Shown here: one piece after another, positions 1-7,145 of the stretch | How the letters are laid out: every line of letters begins with the position of its first letter | Position numbering within the stretch: position 1 is the first letter of the stretch | Origin: Treponema sp. | Lineage (GTDB): Bacteria; Spirochaetota; Spirochaetia; Treponematales; Breznakiellaceae | Direction: 5' to 3' | DNA length: 11,394 nucleotides | Assembly (NCBI GenBank): GCA_031283505.1 | Contig: JAITBO010000315.1 | Span: forward strand, 1-11,394 | The notes under the pieces: model-generated | The model's input: only the letters and a program-made list of their open reading frames with translations | Told to the model about the DNA's origin: nothing | Database searches by the model: none | Made by a program: the position numbers and the translations under genes

Positions 1-52
1 TTACCTTAGGACTATGGCAATGGGGGCACTTGATGTCTATGGTGATTAGCAT
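1..52 (-). CDS. IS1-family transposase (InsA-like zinc ribbon), N-terminal fragment at window edge
   Basis: The ATG is at 52-50, and 17 codons are visible before the window ends: MLITIDIKCPHCHSPKV. The CPHC pair is the first half of a zinc ribbon, as in the N-terminal DNA-binding domain of IS1-type transposases. The parallel copy at 121-188 starts the same way, with mostly conservative or synonymous changes (Asp/Glu, AGT/AGC serine codons), so the frame was under protein-level selection. Only a weak purine-rich tract (AAAGAAA) precedes the start, and the next in-frame upstream codons are also open, so the exact start is uncertain. Confidence 0.55.
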   Translation of the reverse strand, partial: MLITIDIKCPHCHSPKV

Positions 53-120
53 AATTTCATAGTATTTCTTTGTGTCCCTGTTGTCATTACCCCTCTATCA
101 TACTTTGTAGATCACCACCC
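1..120 (-). mobile_element. IS1-family insertion sequence, 5' end (copy 1, runs off the window)
   Basis: Read on the minus strand, this segment begins with a terminal sequence GGTGATCTACAAAGTATGAT (starting at 116, or at 120 if the preceding GGGT is part of the end). A short leader and the start of a zinc-ribbon transposase follow. IS1 elements typically begin GGTGAT/GGTAAT, and the encoded start matches the IS1 InsA zinc ribbon in style. The element lies inside the transposase gene of a second, closely related copy (121-256), so it is a nested insertion. The far end is outside the window, so completeness and the target duplication cannot be judged. Family assignment is an inference from the end sequence and 17 encoded residues. 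Confidence 0.6.
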
Positions 121-188
121 TTTTTTTCGTTTCCGGTTATGTTAGGGCTATGGCAATGGGGGCACTTGATCTCTATGGTTATTTGCAT
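121..188 (-). pseudogene. Truncated IS1-family transposase start
   Basis: Translation from 188 gives MQITIEIKCPHCHSPNITGN followed by EKK, then runs into the terminal repeat of the inserted copy and stops within about a dozen codons. The residues after the CPHC pair (N-x-x-x-N-x-K-K) are what is expected between the two halves of an IS1 zinc ribbon. The second CxxC is lost to the insertion, so no functional product is expected. An ATG directly upstream (191-189) is in frame and could equally be the start. Confidence 0.55.
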
Positions 189-256
189 CATTCCATAGTA
201 TTTCTTTGCGCCCCTGTTGTCAGTACCCCTCTATCATACTTTGTAGATCACCACCC
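121..256 (-). mobile_element. IS1-family insertion sequence remnant (copy 2), interrupted by copy 1
   Basis: This is a second copy of the same end. On the minus strand it starts at 252 (256 with the GGGT), again GGTGATCTACAAAGTATGAT. The leader is about 90% like that of copy 1, followed by the transposase start at 188. The copy stops after about 23 codons, where the terminal repeat of copy 1 begins (116-120). The two segments together form an imperfect direct repeat of about 110 bp (about 10-120 and 145-256), which also makes the region prone to recombination. Confidence 0.6.
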
Positions 257-261
257 AAAAA

Positions 262-310
262 AATCCCGCAAAGTATGATGGCTTCGTTTGAGAACCCATC
301 ATACTTTGTG
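262..310 (-). terminator. Possible minus-strand terminator formed by IS-end inverted repeat
   Basis: Read on the minus strand, the 13-bp perfect stem (308-296 with 281-269, 14-nt loop) is followed by CGGGA and a run of seven T (263-257). That layout fits an intrinsic terminator blocking transcription into the IS copies. The stem is AT-rich and the T run starts five bases after it, so the call is weak. Confidence 0.3.
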
Positions 311-321
311 GATCACCTCCC
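269..321 (-). repeat. Third IS1-type terminal repeat with an inverted partner
   Basis: A third copy of the end (GGTGATCCACAAAGTATGAT on the minus strand, starting at 317) is followed after 14 bases by an exact inverted copy of its inner 13 bases. CAAAGTATGATGG at 269-281 mirrors CCATCATACTTTG at 296-308. All three ends in this region are preceded by GGG(T/A), which may belong to the element end or reflect target choice. No coding sequence follows this copy. It may be a solo end, the stub of a small non-autonomous derivative, or an older element destroyed by copy 2. Confidence 0.5.
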
Positions 322-366
322 ACTCTTTTACAGAAAAAGTAAATGCAGGGGCCCTGACGCGGTGTC

Positions 367-395
367 TTGACGCTTTCGCCCGGAAATGATAGCCT
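367..395 (+). promoter_or_regulatory. Possible sigma-70 promoter for the PpiC/DUF115 unit
   Basis: TTGACG at 367-372 is a good -35 element. At a 17-base spacing stands TAGCCT (390-395), a poor -10 hexamer. It is the best candidate in the 138 bases between the IS remnants and the start at 460, but the -10 match is weak. Confidence 0.25.
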
Positions 396-459
396 CATAT
401 CGTCGGCTTAATCTTTTCCTGCCGATACTGATGCTGTTTATGGATGAGGTATACAATTT

Positions 460-1986
460 ATGGCTTTCAAGGGACGAATACCGTCAAGTCAACCGGACCA
501 TTCCATGAGGGATGAATTTATCCGCCGTTTTAAGGCCAATCCCTTTATTTTTATCGGAACCATCGTCGTCTTAGTGATCGTCATTGTCGCCTTTGTGGTG
601 GTCCCGGCTATTGTCCCCAACGCGGAGGGCGGGATGGATTTGACCTTCGGGTACTATGATAAGGTTCCCATCGCCTATGTCCGGGGGAATTATCTGGCCC
701 AGGTCCAGGCCAGCTATGCCCAATATATGCAGTCCGCCATATCCGGGAATATCCAGGGCCTTTCCCAGCAGATCTGGCGCACCGCCTTCGAGGAGACGGT
801 GATCTATACTGCCATGCTGCAGGAGATGAAACGGGCCGGTTACGAGGTCCCTCCGGACCTGGTGGACGAGGAAGTGGCCAAGATCCCCGATTTCCAGGAA
901 AACGGCCAGTTTTCCGTGGCCCGGTACCGGCGGCTTGACCGGACAACCCAGCTGTCGATATGGAAGGATGTCCGGGACTCGATGATTACCAGCCGCTATA
1001 GCGCCGATCTGGCGGGGCTGCGGCAGTCTTCCCGGGAGGCCCCCTTTATCAGCGCCATGGCTTCAAAGGAACGGAGCTTCGATATGGCGGTATTCCCCCT
1101 CAGTTCCTACCCGGCTTCGGAGCTTTCCGCCTTTGCCCGGGATAACGCAGCCCTCTTTACCACCCTCAGGCTCTCCAAGATAACGGTCAATTCCAGCGAG
1201 CGGGAGATCCAGCAGATCCGGGACTCGGTCCTCGACGGGAGCCAGACCTTTGAGGAAGCCGCCCGGACCCATTCCCAGGATATTTATGCCGAGAGCGGCG
1301 GGGATATAGGCGCCCGGCTGGCCTACGAGCTTACCCAGGATATCCCCGACAAGGGGGAGCGGGAGGCGGTGGCGGCCCTGACCAAGGGCAGCCTCAGCCC
1401 CACCGTGAAGGTCCCCGCGGGCTGGGCCTTCTACCGGGCCGAGGAGGACCCCCTGCCGGCGGATCTTGAGGATGCCGCCGCGGTGGAAAAGGTCCGCGCC
1501 TACCTGGTCGAATTTGAACGGGGCCGCATGGATGACTGGCTCATCGCCCAGGCGGAGTCCTTCATCACCCTGGTAAAGGAACGGGACTTTGACGCTGCGG
1601 TCGATGAAAAGGGGCTGACCAAAGGGAGTTTCGGCCCCCTGCCCATGAATTACGGGGATTCGATGCTCTTCAAATCCCTGTCCTCCAGTTCCGTTTCCGA
1701 GCTTTCCGGGGCGGTGGGCAACGAAAATTTCTGGCGGACCGCCTTCTCCACCCCCCTCATGAGCCCCTCTACCCCCCTGATTATCGGGGATAATGCCCTG
1801 GTTTTATTTCCCCGGGAAGAAACCGCCGCCGAGGAGAGCGCCCTGGAGAGTATCAATTCTTCTTATTCATCCTATTGGGTCAATAACAATATGAACCAAA
1901 GCATCCGTACCGGTTTTCTTCAGAGCAAGAGACTGGAGGATAATTTTTATGAAACCTTCAATAGGTACTTCCAGCCCGCTAATTGA
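460..1986 (+). CDS. Membrane-anchored periplasmic parvulin (SurA/PpiD-like peptidyl-prolyl isomerase)
   Basis: A 508-residue protein with a short basic cytoplasmic tail (1-28), one membrane helix (about 29-52, rich in Ile/Val) and a long periplasmic part. Residues about 70-215 resemble the helical SurA_N/PpiD chaperone region. Residues about 236-330 form a PpiC-type rotamase domain: S-x-E-x-E-I near the start, FEEAARTHSQD, then GGDIG and a closing GWAFYR segment. About 180 further residues form a C-terminal chaperone-like region. This is the PpiD arrangement but shorter than E. coli PpiD (623 residues). Such proteins help fold outer-membrane and secreted proteins. The start is supported by GAGG at 446-449, ten bases before the ATG. 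The DUF115 gene follows after three bases, so the two are probably co-transcribed. Active isomerase function is inferred, not shown. Confidence 0.8.
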   Translation: MAFKGRIPSSQPDHSMRDEFIRRFKANPFIFIGTIVVLVIVIVAFVVVPAIVPNAEGGMDLTFGYYDKVPIAYVRGNYLAQVQASYAQYMQSAISGNIQGLSQQIWRTAFEETVIYTAMLQEMKRAGYEVPPDLVDEEVAKIPDFQENGQFSVARYRRLDRTTQLSIWKDVRDSMITSRYSADLAGLRQSSREAPFISAMASKERSFDMAVFPLSSYPASELSAFARDNAALFTTLRLSKITVNSSEREIQQIRDSVLDGSQTFEEAARTHSQDIYAESGGDIGARLAYELTQDIPDKGEREAVAALTKGSLSPTVKVPAGWAFYRAEEDPLPADLEDAAAVEKVRAYLVEFERGRMDDWLIAQAESFITLVKERDFDAAVDEKGLTKGSFGPLPMNYGDSMLFKSLSSSSVSELSGAVGNENFWRTAFSTPLMSPSTPLIIGDNALVLFPREETAAEESALESINSSYSSYWVNNNMNQSIRTGFLQSKRLEDNFYETFNRYFQPAN

Positions 1987-1989
1987 TCA

Positions 1990-3756
1990 ATGACCGATGA
2001 GACCCCCCGGCAGCTTCAAGGCCGCCGGGGGTTTTATGTTTCCTATAAGGGAAAGACCCTCCTTTCCCGGGTAGATTCCATCGGTCAGGGGGAGCGGGCC
2101 GCCGCCGCCTTCCCCAAATCAAAGCGGACCCTGTATCTATGTCCCTCCCCCCTTTACGGTTACGGCCTGGCCCTCTTTCTCGATGCCCTGGACGGGGATT
2201 CGGCGGTCCTCTGCGTGGAGGCGGACGAACAACTCCTGGAGCTTTCCCGCCGGGCCATGGGGGAACTCCTGGCGGACCCCCGGCTGGGCCTCCTCCCCGC
2301 GGCGGGGGAGGAGGAGCTCTGCGCCTACGTGCGGGATACCTGGGGGGCCCGCCGCTTCCGCCGGGTGGAGCTTCTCCGCCTGACCGGGGGCTGGCAGCTT
2401 TTCCCCGCCCGCTACGAGGCCCTGGCAGCGGTCCTCCGGCGGAGGGTTACCGCAGACTGGGGCAACGCCATGACCCTGGTGAAGCTGGGCCGGCGCTACG
2501 CCCGGAACGCCCTGCAAAACCTCGCCCTGATCCCCCGGGCCCCTTCCCTGGGGGCCCTCTCCTTCGACTCGGCCCCGGTATTGGTCCTGGGGGCGGGGCC
2601 TTCCCTGGACGGCCTTTTGGCGGGCCTCCGGGATACTTTCGGGGCGGCCCTGGAGGAAAGCGCCCAAAGGCCCTTCAGGATCGTCGCCGTGGACACCGCC
2701 CTTCCCCCCCTCCTGGACCGGAATATCCGGCCCGACCTGGTGGCCGCCCTGGAATGTCAGCACTGGAACCTTCGGGACTTCATCGGCGCCGCCCCCTGGA
2801 AAATTCCCGCGGCCATGGACCTTTCCGCCCTCCCCGCCACGGCAGAGGCCCTGGGGGGCCCGGTCTGCCTCTTTGCGACCCCCTGGACGGGCCTCGCCCT
2901 GTTCCGGCGGCTCTCCGCCGCGGCCCTCCTCCCCGTTGCGATGCCCCCCCTGGGCTCGGTGGGCCTCACCGCCGTGGCCCTGGCCTGCCGCCTGAGCCGG
3001 GGAATTATCCTTGTCGGGGGCCTGGACTTCTCCTTCACCCCAGACGCCTACCACGCCCGGGGAACCGCCGGCCACCGGGACCGGCTGCAAGGGCAGGACC
3101 GCTTCCACGGCATCATCAACGCCTCCGCCGCCTTCCGCCGGGGGTCCTTCCGGACCCTCGCAAAGACCGGCGTCCCGGTATGGAGCGATCCGGCGCTGAG
3201 GTCCTACCGGGACCTCTTTGAGGGGGAATTCGCCCGGGAAAGCCGGGTCCGGGACATCGCCGGACCGGGGCTCCCCCTGGGAGTCCCGGCCCTCTCCCTG
3301 GCGGAGGCCCTGGCCTGCCTCCGGGCTCAAGCCGGCGGGCTCCCCGGTCCCCAGGGCCCCGATGGGGAGGGGGAGAGGAGGGGAGGGGACTCCCCCGGGG
3401 AGTTCCCTCCCCCCCCTCCCCACGGAAGCGCCCTGGCGGAGAAGACCGCCGCCTTTGTCCGGGGGGAGCGGGAGGCCCTGCGCCTCCTGCGGGAGATCCT
3501 CTCCGGGACGGCCCCGCCGCCGCCGCCGGATCGCTTTGAGGCGCTGCTGGACGAGGAGGACTACCTCTGGGCCCACTTCCCCGACTGCGCCGCCGCCGGG
3601 GGCCGCCGCCCCCCGGCAACGGACCTCTCCTTCCTCAAGCGGGTCCGGGTGGAGCTTGACCCCTTTATCGGGCTTCTGGACCGGATTTTGGAGGAAATCT
3701 CAGGGGGGAGCGGATGCCTGGCACGGGGGCGACTGTCCGGGACAGCCTTATACTAA
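1990..3756 (+). CDS. DUF115 (Maf-like / MptE-like) protein, probable sugar-transfer role
   Basis: A 588-residue protein with the DUF115 hallmark GAGPSLD (about 201-207), preceded by a hydrophobic strand VLVL. A Rossmann-like segment follows (about 230-255, VAVDTALPP then RPDLVAALE), and then GGLDFSFTPDAYHARGT (about 342-358). The family is called 6-hydroxymethylpterin pyrophosphokinase MptE-like; bacterial members, often near flagellar genes, are called motility-associated factors and are linked to flagellin glycosylation. Which applies here cannot be told from sequence alone. Residues about 455-478 are a Gly/Pro/Glu-rich linker encoded by a G-run tract (3361-3420). The gene is much richer in GC than its neighbours, which creates long open frames on other strands. 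No Shine-Dalgarno sequence is visible; the ATG lies three bases after the previous stop, so translation is probably coupled. Confidence 0.75.
   Translation: MTDETPRQLQGRRGFYVSYKGKTLLSRVDSIGQGERAAAAFPKSKRTLYLCPSPLYGYGLALFLDALDGDSAVLCVEADEQLLELSRRAMGELLADPRLGLLPAAGEEELCAYVRDTWGARRFRRVELLRLTGGWQLFPARYEALAAVLRRRVTADWGNAMTLVKLGRRYARNALQNLALIPRAPSLGALSFDSAPVLVLGAGPSLDGLLAGLRDTFGAALEESAQRPFRIVAVDTALPPLLDRNIRPDLVAALECQHWNLRDFIGAAPWKIPAAMDLSALPATAEALGGPVCLFATPWTGLALFRRLSAAALLPVAMPPLGSVGLTAVALACRLSRGIILVGGLDFSFTPDAYHARGTAGHRDRLQGQDRFHGIINASAAFRRGSFRTLAKTGVPVWSDPALRSYRDLFEGEFARESRVRDIAGPGLPLGVPALSLAEALACLRAQAGGLPGPQGPDGEGERRGGDSPGEFPPPPPHGSALAEKTAAFVRGEREALRLLREILSGTAPPPPPDRFEALLDEEDYLWAHFPDCAAAGGRRPPATDLSFLKRVRVELDPFIGLLDRILEEISGGSGCLARGRLSGTALY
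3364..3411 (+). repeat. G-quadruplex motif merging into a GC-rich inverted repeat inside the DUF115 gene
   Basis: Four runs of at least four G lie at 3364-3367, 3369-3373, 3380-3383 and 3385-3388, separated by one, six and one bases, a canonical four-layer quadruplex pattern on the coding strand. The last runs also belong to a 15-bp inverted repeat (3381-3395 with 3397-3411, one mismatch that becomes G-U in RNA). A C-run tract at 3405-3420 follows. The tract encodes a low-complexity linker, so the protein probably tolerates it. Confidence 0.6.
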
Positions 3757-3824
3757 ATACTGGAAATAACCGCGAAATTCACTAACCACCACGGATTCTT
3801 GTTCGTATCGTTTGTCATGGAAGA

Positions 3825-4457
3825 CTAAAAGCGGTTCAGTAAGTGTGTCGCCCATTTTTCAACGACGCTGAGGAGGCTGTTTGCCGTAATAGCCAGGCCC
3901 GAAGAAAGGACGACTCCCCAGAAGATCTTTACCGAATTCATAGTCCGCAGTCCGTCAAAGAGGAGATCCCCTATTCCGCCGGCGTTTATCAGCGCCGCGA
4001 TGGTGCCGATCCCTATAGTTGAAATCACCGCGAGCCGTATCCCCGCCAGGATAATCGGCAGCGCCAGGGGAATACTTACGGTACGGAGTATGCGCAGCCG
4101 TGACATCCCCATACCCATAGCCGCTTCTATTAAGACTTGATCCGTCGAATCAATACCGGCGGTAAAATTCCGCACCAGGAGGAACTGGTTATAGCAAACC
4201 AGGACAAAGACAGCGGTCCTTAGCCCTATGCCCAAAATCGGAATAAGAATAGAAAAGAACGCCATGCTCGGAACCGAATAAACCATGCCCAGTATGCGCA
4301 GAACCGCCGCTTTGACCCTGTTACCCGCAACGATAAGTCCGATGGTGATCGCCGAAGCAATGATGACCGAAATTGAAATCGAGATAACCAGGATCAAAAG
4401 GTGCCGGGCCAGGACGCTGAGAATCCGATCATGATAACGGATGAGATAAGCCAGCAT
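3825..4457 (-). CDS. Opu/Osm-type ABC importer permease (second permease)
   Basis: A 210-residue inner-membrane permease of the BPD_transp_1 type, with about five to six hydrophobic helices. The cytoplasmic EAA coupling loop is at about 111-134 (EAAMGMGMSRLRIL then SIPLALP), which docks on the ATPase. Length and the MGMG variant of the loop match OpuCB/OpuCD and OsmW/OsmY of glycine betaine/carnitine/choline importers. The start overlaps the ATPase stop by one base (TAATG), with GGGGAGGGG just upstream, so translation is coupled. It is the last gene of the operon. The operon carries two different permease genes, which points to a heteromeric channel. Confidence 0.85.
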   Translation of the reverse strand: MLAYLIRYHDRILSVLARHLLILVISISISVIIASAITIGLIVAGNRVKAAVLRILGMVYSVPSMAFFSILIPILGIGLRTAVFVLVCYNQFLLVRNFTAGIDSTDQVLIEAAMGMGMSRLRILRTVSIPLALPIILAGIRLAVISTIGIGTIAALINAGGIGDLLFDGLRTMNSVKIFWGVVLSSGLAITANSLLSVVEKWATHLLNRF

Positions 4458-5227
4458 TATATCCCCTCCCCATCGAGGATAAAGGGATCTAAGATGCCCG
4501 AAGAAGTGAGTAATTCCCGGACAAAGGCATTGGCCGGTTTTTTACCGATATTTTCGGGTGTATCAAACTGCTGAATGACTCCCTTATCCATGATCAAAAC
4601 CCTGTTTCCCAGCTTGAAAGCCTCGGCGATATCATGGGTAACAAAAAGACAGGTCCGGTGTTGCTTTTGGTGAATAGCCAGAAGTTCATTTTGCAAATTG
4701 ATTCGGTTAATCGCATCAATAGCGCCGAAGGGTTCATCCAAAAGCAACACCGCCGGGTCCGCCGCGAGGGCTCTGGCAAGGCCGACCCGTTGCTGCTGCC
4801 CCCCTGAAAGCCCTGCGGGATGCCTGTACTGAAATTCACCGGGGTCCAGGTTAACCAGGTTCAAAAGATTCTCCACCCGGGCGCTTATACGGGGCTTATC
4901 CCATTTCAGGATACGCAATACGACCGCTACATTCTCGAAAACCGTCATGTGCGGAAAAAGGCCGATCTGCTGAATGACATACCCGATGCCGAGCCGGAGC
5001 TGTACCGGATCTTTTTGGCTGATATCCTCGCCGAAAAGCCGGATAATACCCCCGTTAGGATTATAGAGCCGGTTCACCATTTTAAGGAGGGTTGTCTTCC
5101 CGCACCCTGAAGTACCGACTATGGTGATAAATTCCCCCTCTTCAATAGTCAAGGACACATGGTTGACCGCGTTACGGGGGGTCCCATCAAAGCGTTTTGT
5201 TACATCCTTAAAACTTATCGCGATCAT
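4457..5227 (-). CDS. Opu/Osm-type ABC importer ATPase
   Basis: A 256-residue ABC ATPase of the quaternary-amine (OpuCA/ProV-like) group. Visible motifs are Walker A GTSGCGKT (38-45), the Q-loop region YVIQQIGLFPHMTV, signature LSGGQQQRVGLARALA, Walker B VLLLDEPFGAID and the H-loop THD. The C-terminus ends soon after the core domain: the paired CBS domains that OpuCA-type proteins (about 380 residues) use for osmotic sensing are absent. The ATG at 5227-5225 was chosen because GGGAGG lies just upstream and ATGA overlaps the stop of the iron-sulfur gene. A longer reading to 5287 would add 20 non-family residues. Its partners are the permeases at 3825-4457 and 7146-7790. Confidence 0.88.
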   Translation of the reverse strand: MIAISFKDVTKRFDGTPRNAVNHVSLTIEEGEFITIVGTSGCGKTTLLKMVNRLYNPNGGIIRLFGEDISQKDPVQLRLGIGYVIQQIGLFPHMTVFENVAVVLRILKWDKPRISARVENLLNLVNLDPGEFQYRHPAGLSGGQQQRVGLARALAADPAVLLLDEPFGAIDAINRINLQNELLAIHQKQHRTCLFVTHDIAEAFKLGNRVLIMDKGVIQQFDTPENIGKKPANAFVRELLTSSGILDPFILDGEGI

Positions 5228-6219
5228 AATTCCTCCCTTGGACGCGGAGCGAGACTCAGCGCCTTCGCCGGGCAGGTGCTGACGCATAACCCACAGCCGG
5301 CACAGTGCTTCGTGTCCGCCGATATACCGCTTTTATTCAGGGTAAAGAGCCTGAAGGGGCAGCGCTTAACACAGGTTCCGCAGGCGGCGCAGTTATCGGT
5401 ATTCACACTGATCCGTTTCGCGCTATAAGGCCAGAGCGCTTTTCCGGCGGGTTCTTCGTACAGGCGAATCGTGCGGTTTCGCCGTTTCATAGCCCGGCTC
5501 TGGTAACAGCAGTCAATACAGCAGTTACAAATACCGGAGGCATTGACGCGGTGCATCAAGCCTGCCCGGTCGGCGTCTCGAATCACCTCTTTGACATAGT
5601 CCACGCTTACCGGACGGGAGATTCCCATATCGCTTAATGTATTGGGCCCCGAATGATATGAGATGCAGGTCTCCATGGGCTTGGCACAGTTTTCTCTGCC
5701 ATAAAGCCCCCAGGCCAAGGCCCGGCAGTCACAAAGGGCAAGATAGGCCTGACGGCTTTCGTTTTCGGCAAATTCCAGAGTTTCTTTAAGGGGCAGTGTT
5801 TTTTCGGCATTGGGTCCTTTATCGGGACGTATATCAAGCCGTGAATAATAGGCGGAAAAATACCACCTGTCCAGATTGCGCCGTATATCTTCACTGAAGG
5901 TACGGTAGGTATCAAGTTCGCTTCGGACAAATATATCAAGCCGTCCGTAAAAGTCCGAGATCCGGTAATGGGGACCGCCTTCATTTTCACCGTCTGTTTG
6001 GATAATGAGGCCCCTCCGGTATAACGTTCCCGCAACATCCTGTTTAAAGGCCCCGCCGGTCTCAACGGCCGCCGCCGCCGCTTCTCCTGCTGTAAAGGAC
6101 CGGCCTTTTAAGGCGTAGAGAATTTTTTGTTCATCCCTTCTTACAATAATGTCGATCACCGGATAGGCCGTATCGGGGACGGCAAAACAATGGAAAAAGC
6201 CGGAATTGCCGAATACCAT
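5224..6219 (-). CDS. Iron-sulfur protein with C-terminal 2x[4Fe-4S] ferredoxin domain, embedded in the ABC operon
   Basis: A 331-residue soluble protein. Residues about 25-95 look like a winged-helix-type region, possibly DNA- or protein-binding. The middle part holds a cysteine cluster: CDC (about 163-165), C178, C185, then CNCCIDCC (231-238). The C-terminus has two classic ferredoxin motifs, CAACGTCVKRCP (277-288) and CAGCGLCVSTCP (306-317), enough for two [4Fe-4S] clusters. The CDCR ... ICNCCxDCC pattern is known from uncharacterised ferredoxin-like proteins of anaerobes; their reaction is not established. The start overlaps the binding-protein stop by one base (TAATG) and the end overlaps the ATPase start (ATGA), so it is an integral operon member. 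It could pass electrons to an enzyme using the imported substrate or act as a redox sensor; both are inference. Confidence 0.75.
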   Translation of the reverse strand: MVFGNSGFFHCFAVPDTAYPVIDIIVRRDEQKILYALKGRSFTAGEAAAAAVETGGAFKQDVAGTLYRRGLIIQTDGENEGGPHYRISDFYGRLDIFVRSELDTYRTFSEDIRRNLDRWYFSAYYSRLDIRPDKGPNAEKTLPLKETLEFAENESRQAYLALCDCRALAWGLYGRENCAKPMETCISYHSGPNTLSDMGISRPVSVDYVKEVIRDADRAGLMHRVNASGICNCCIDCCYQSRAMKRRNRTIRLYEEPAGKALWPYSAKRISVNTDNCAACGTCVKRCPFRLFTLNKSGISADTKHCAGCGLCVSTCPAKALSLAPRPREEL

Positions 6220-7115
6220 TAACGCTGCCTTTTAATCGAATCAAAATATTCTTTGGCCACTTCTGCGTATTCTCGCTTCTTAAGATCTACTTCGGCGTTC
6301 AGGATAGTGGCTGTCTTGGTATCAATAAGCGCGTTGACTCCATTGAGTATATCAGCGATCTTTGGATACTTATCAAGAATATTCTGACGGACCACTGGGG
6401 CGATATTATAGGGCGGCCAGATCGATTTGTCATCGATAAGAAGCACATACTGCGGATCCGAGAGGTAGCCTTCGGTTGTGGAGGCCGGCGCTACGTCAAT
6501 TTCATCGGAAGACAGGAGTTGCCATTTGAGGGAGTCCGCTATTTCCCGGGTTGATTTAAAATTAAAAGGACCATACCCTTTGATAAGGCTAGGGAGGGCA
6601 TCCTCCCGTTCATAGAATGACCCCCTTCCGGCGACGCGGAGATTCGCCGAATTCCTTTGAAGGTCTGATATTGTGCGTATTCCGTAAATATCAGCCGCCT
6701 TTCTGCTCGCTACCAAGCCTTGGGAATCGTTTGCCGTTGCGTAATTGAGCCACACCACATCGAACTGTTTTTTGTACTCCTCTTTAACTATCCGGTATAC
6801 CTCATCGGGGTCTGCCCGTTTCTCCTGCTTGAGGATTGCCAGGAGTCCTGTACCGGTGTATTCAGGGTAGAGATCGATTGAATTGCTGACAAGCGCCGCA
6901 TGAACAGCGCTGCTGGCAAGTCCGAAGTTTCGTTCCACCGGGACACCTCCGTCTTCCAGGGCAAGGGCATAAATTTCGGCCAAAATAAAACTTTCCGTAA
7001 AATCCTTTGAACCGATCCGTACCGGTCCGCCGCCAATTTCTTTCTTGCCACCCCCGAAAACAAAAGCGGTTCCCCAAAGCACCAATACCAAAAAAGCCCA
7101 CAATACCTTTTTCAT
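6219..7115 (-). CDS. Opu/Osm-type substrate-binding protein (quaternary amine)
   Basis: A 298-residue OpuAC-type (OpuCC/OsmX/YehZ-like) binding protein. It has a signal peptide (1 to about 20, hydrophobic and Trp-containing) followed by GGGKKE, a mature start common in Treponema binding proteins. No lipobox cysteine is visible, so it may be periplasmic or held by an uncleaved signal. Family motifs are RIGSKDFTES near the start, SIDLYPEYTGTG, and the late DDKSIWPPYNIAPVVR segment. It should deliver glycine betaine, choline, carnitine or a similar compound to the permeases; the exact ligand cannot be read here. AAGGAG lies seven bases before the ATG, a strong site suited to the high expression binding proteins need. 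The iron-sulfur gene overlaps its stop. Confidence 0.87.
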   Translation of the reverse strand: MKKVLWAFLVLVLWGTAFVFGGGKKEIGGGPVRIGSKDFTESFILAEIYALALEDGGVPVERNFGLASSAVHAALVSNSIDLYPEYTGTGLLAILKQEKRADPDEVYRIVKEEYKKQFDVVWLNYATANDSQGLVASRKAADIYGIRTISDLQRNSANLRVAGRGSFYEREDALPSLIKGYGPFNFKSTREIADSLKWQLLSSDEIDVAPASTTEGYLSDPQYVLLIDDKSIWPPYNIAPVVRQNILDKYPKIADILNGVNALIDTKTATILNAEVDLKKREYAEVAKEYFDSIKRQR

Positions 7116-7127
7116 GAAAATCTCCTT

Positions 7128-7141
7128 AATACTATTGATAT
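7128..7141 (-). promoter_or_regulatory. Intergenic repeat complementary to the operon leader
   Basis: The 14 bases AATACTATTGATAT (plus strand) between the first permease and the binding-protein gene are an exact reverse complement of 7824-7837 in the operon leader. In the minus-strand mRNA the two segments can pair perfectly across the permease gene. The paired stretch would end directly beside the AAGGAG site of the binding-protein gene. It may act as a translation or stability element, or as a protein site. Confidence 0.4.
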
Positions 7142-7145
7142 CTTA

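Noticed and set aside
2137..3576. Long open frame (479 codons) antisense to the DUF115 gene, and a 360-codon frame in another plus frame
   Set aside because: They are Gly/Pro/Arg-rich with no recognisable domain. The extreme GC of the DUF115 gene removes stop codons from other frames; the frame at 1990-3756 carries the family motifs.
3737..3749. Palindrome CTGTCCGGGACAG at the end of the DUF115 gene as a terminator
   Set aside because: The arms are separated by a single base, the site is inside coding sequence and no T run follows.
5228..5287. Upstream start for the ABC ATPase
   Set aside because: It would add 20 residues unlike the family, overlap the iron-sulfur gene far more and lack the GGGAGG site found before 5227.
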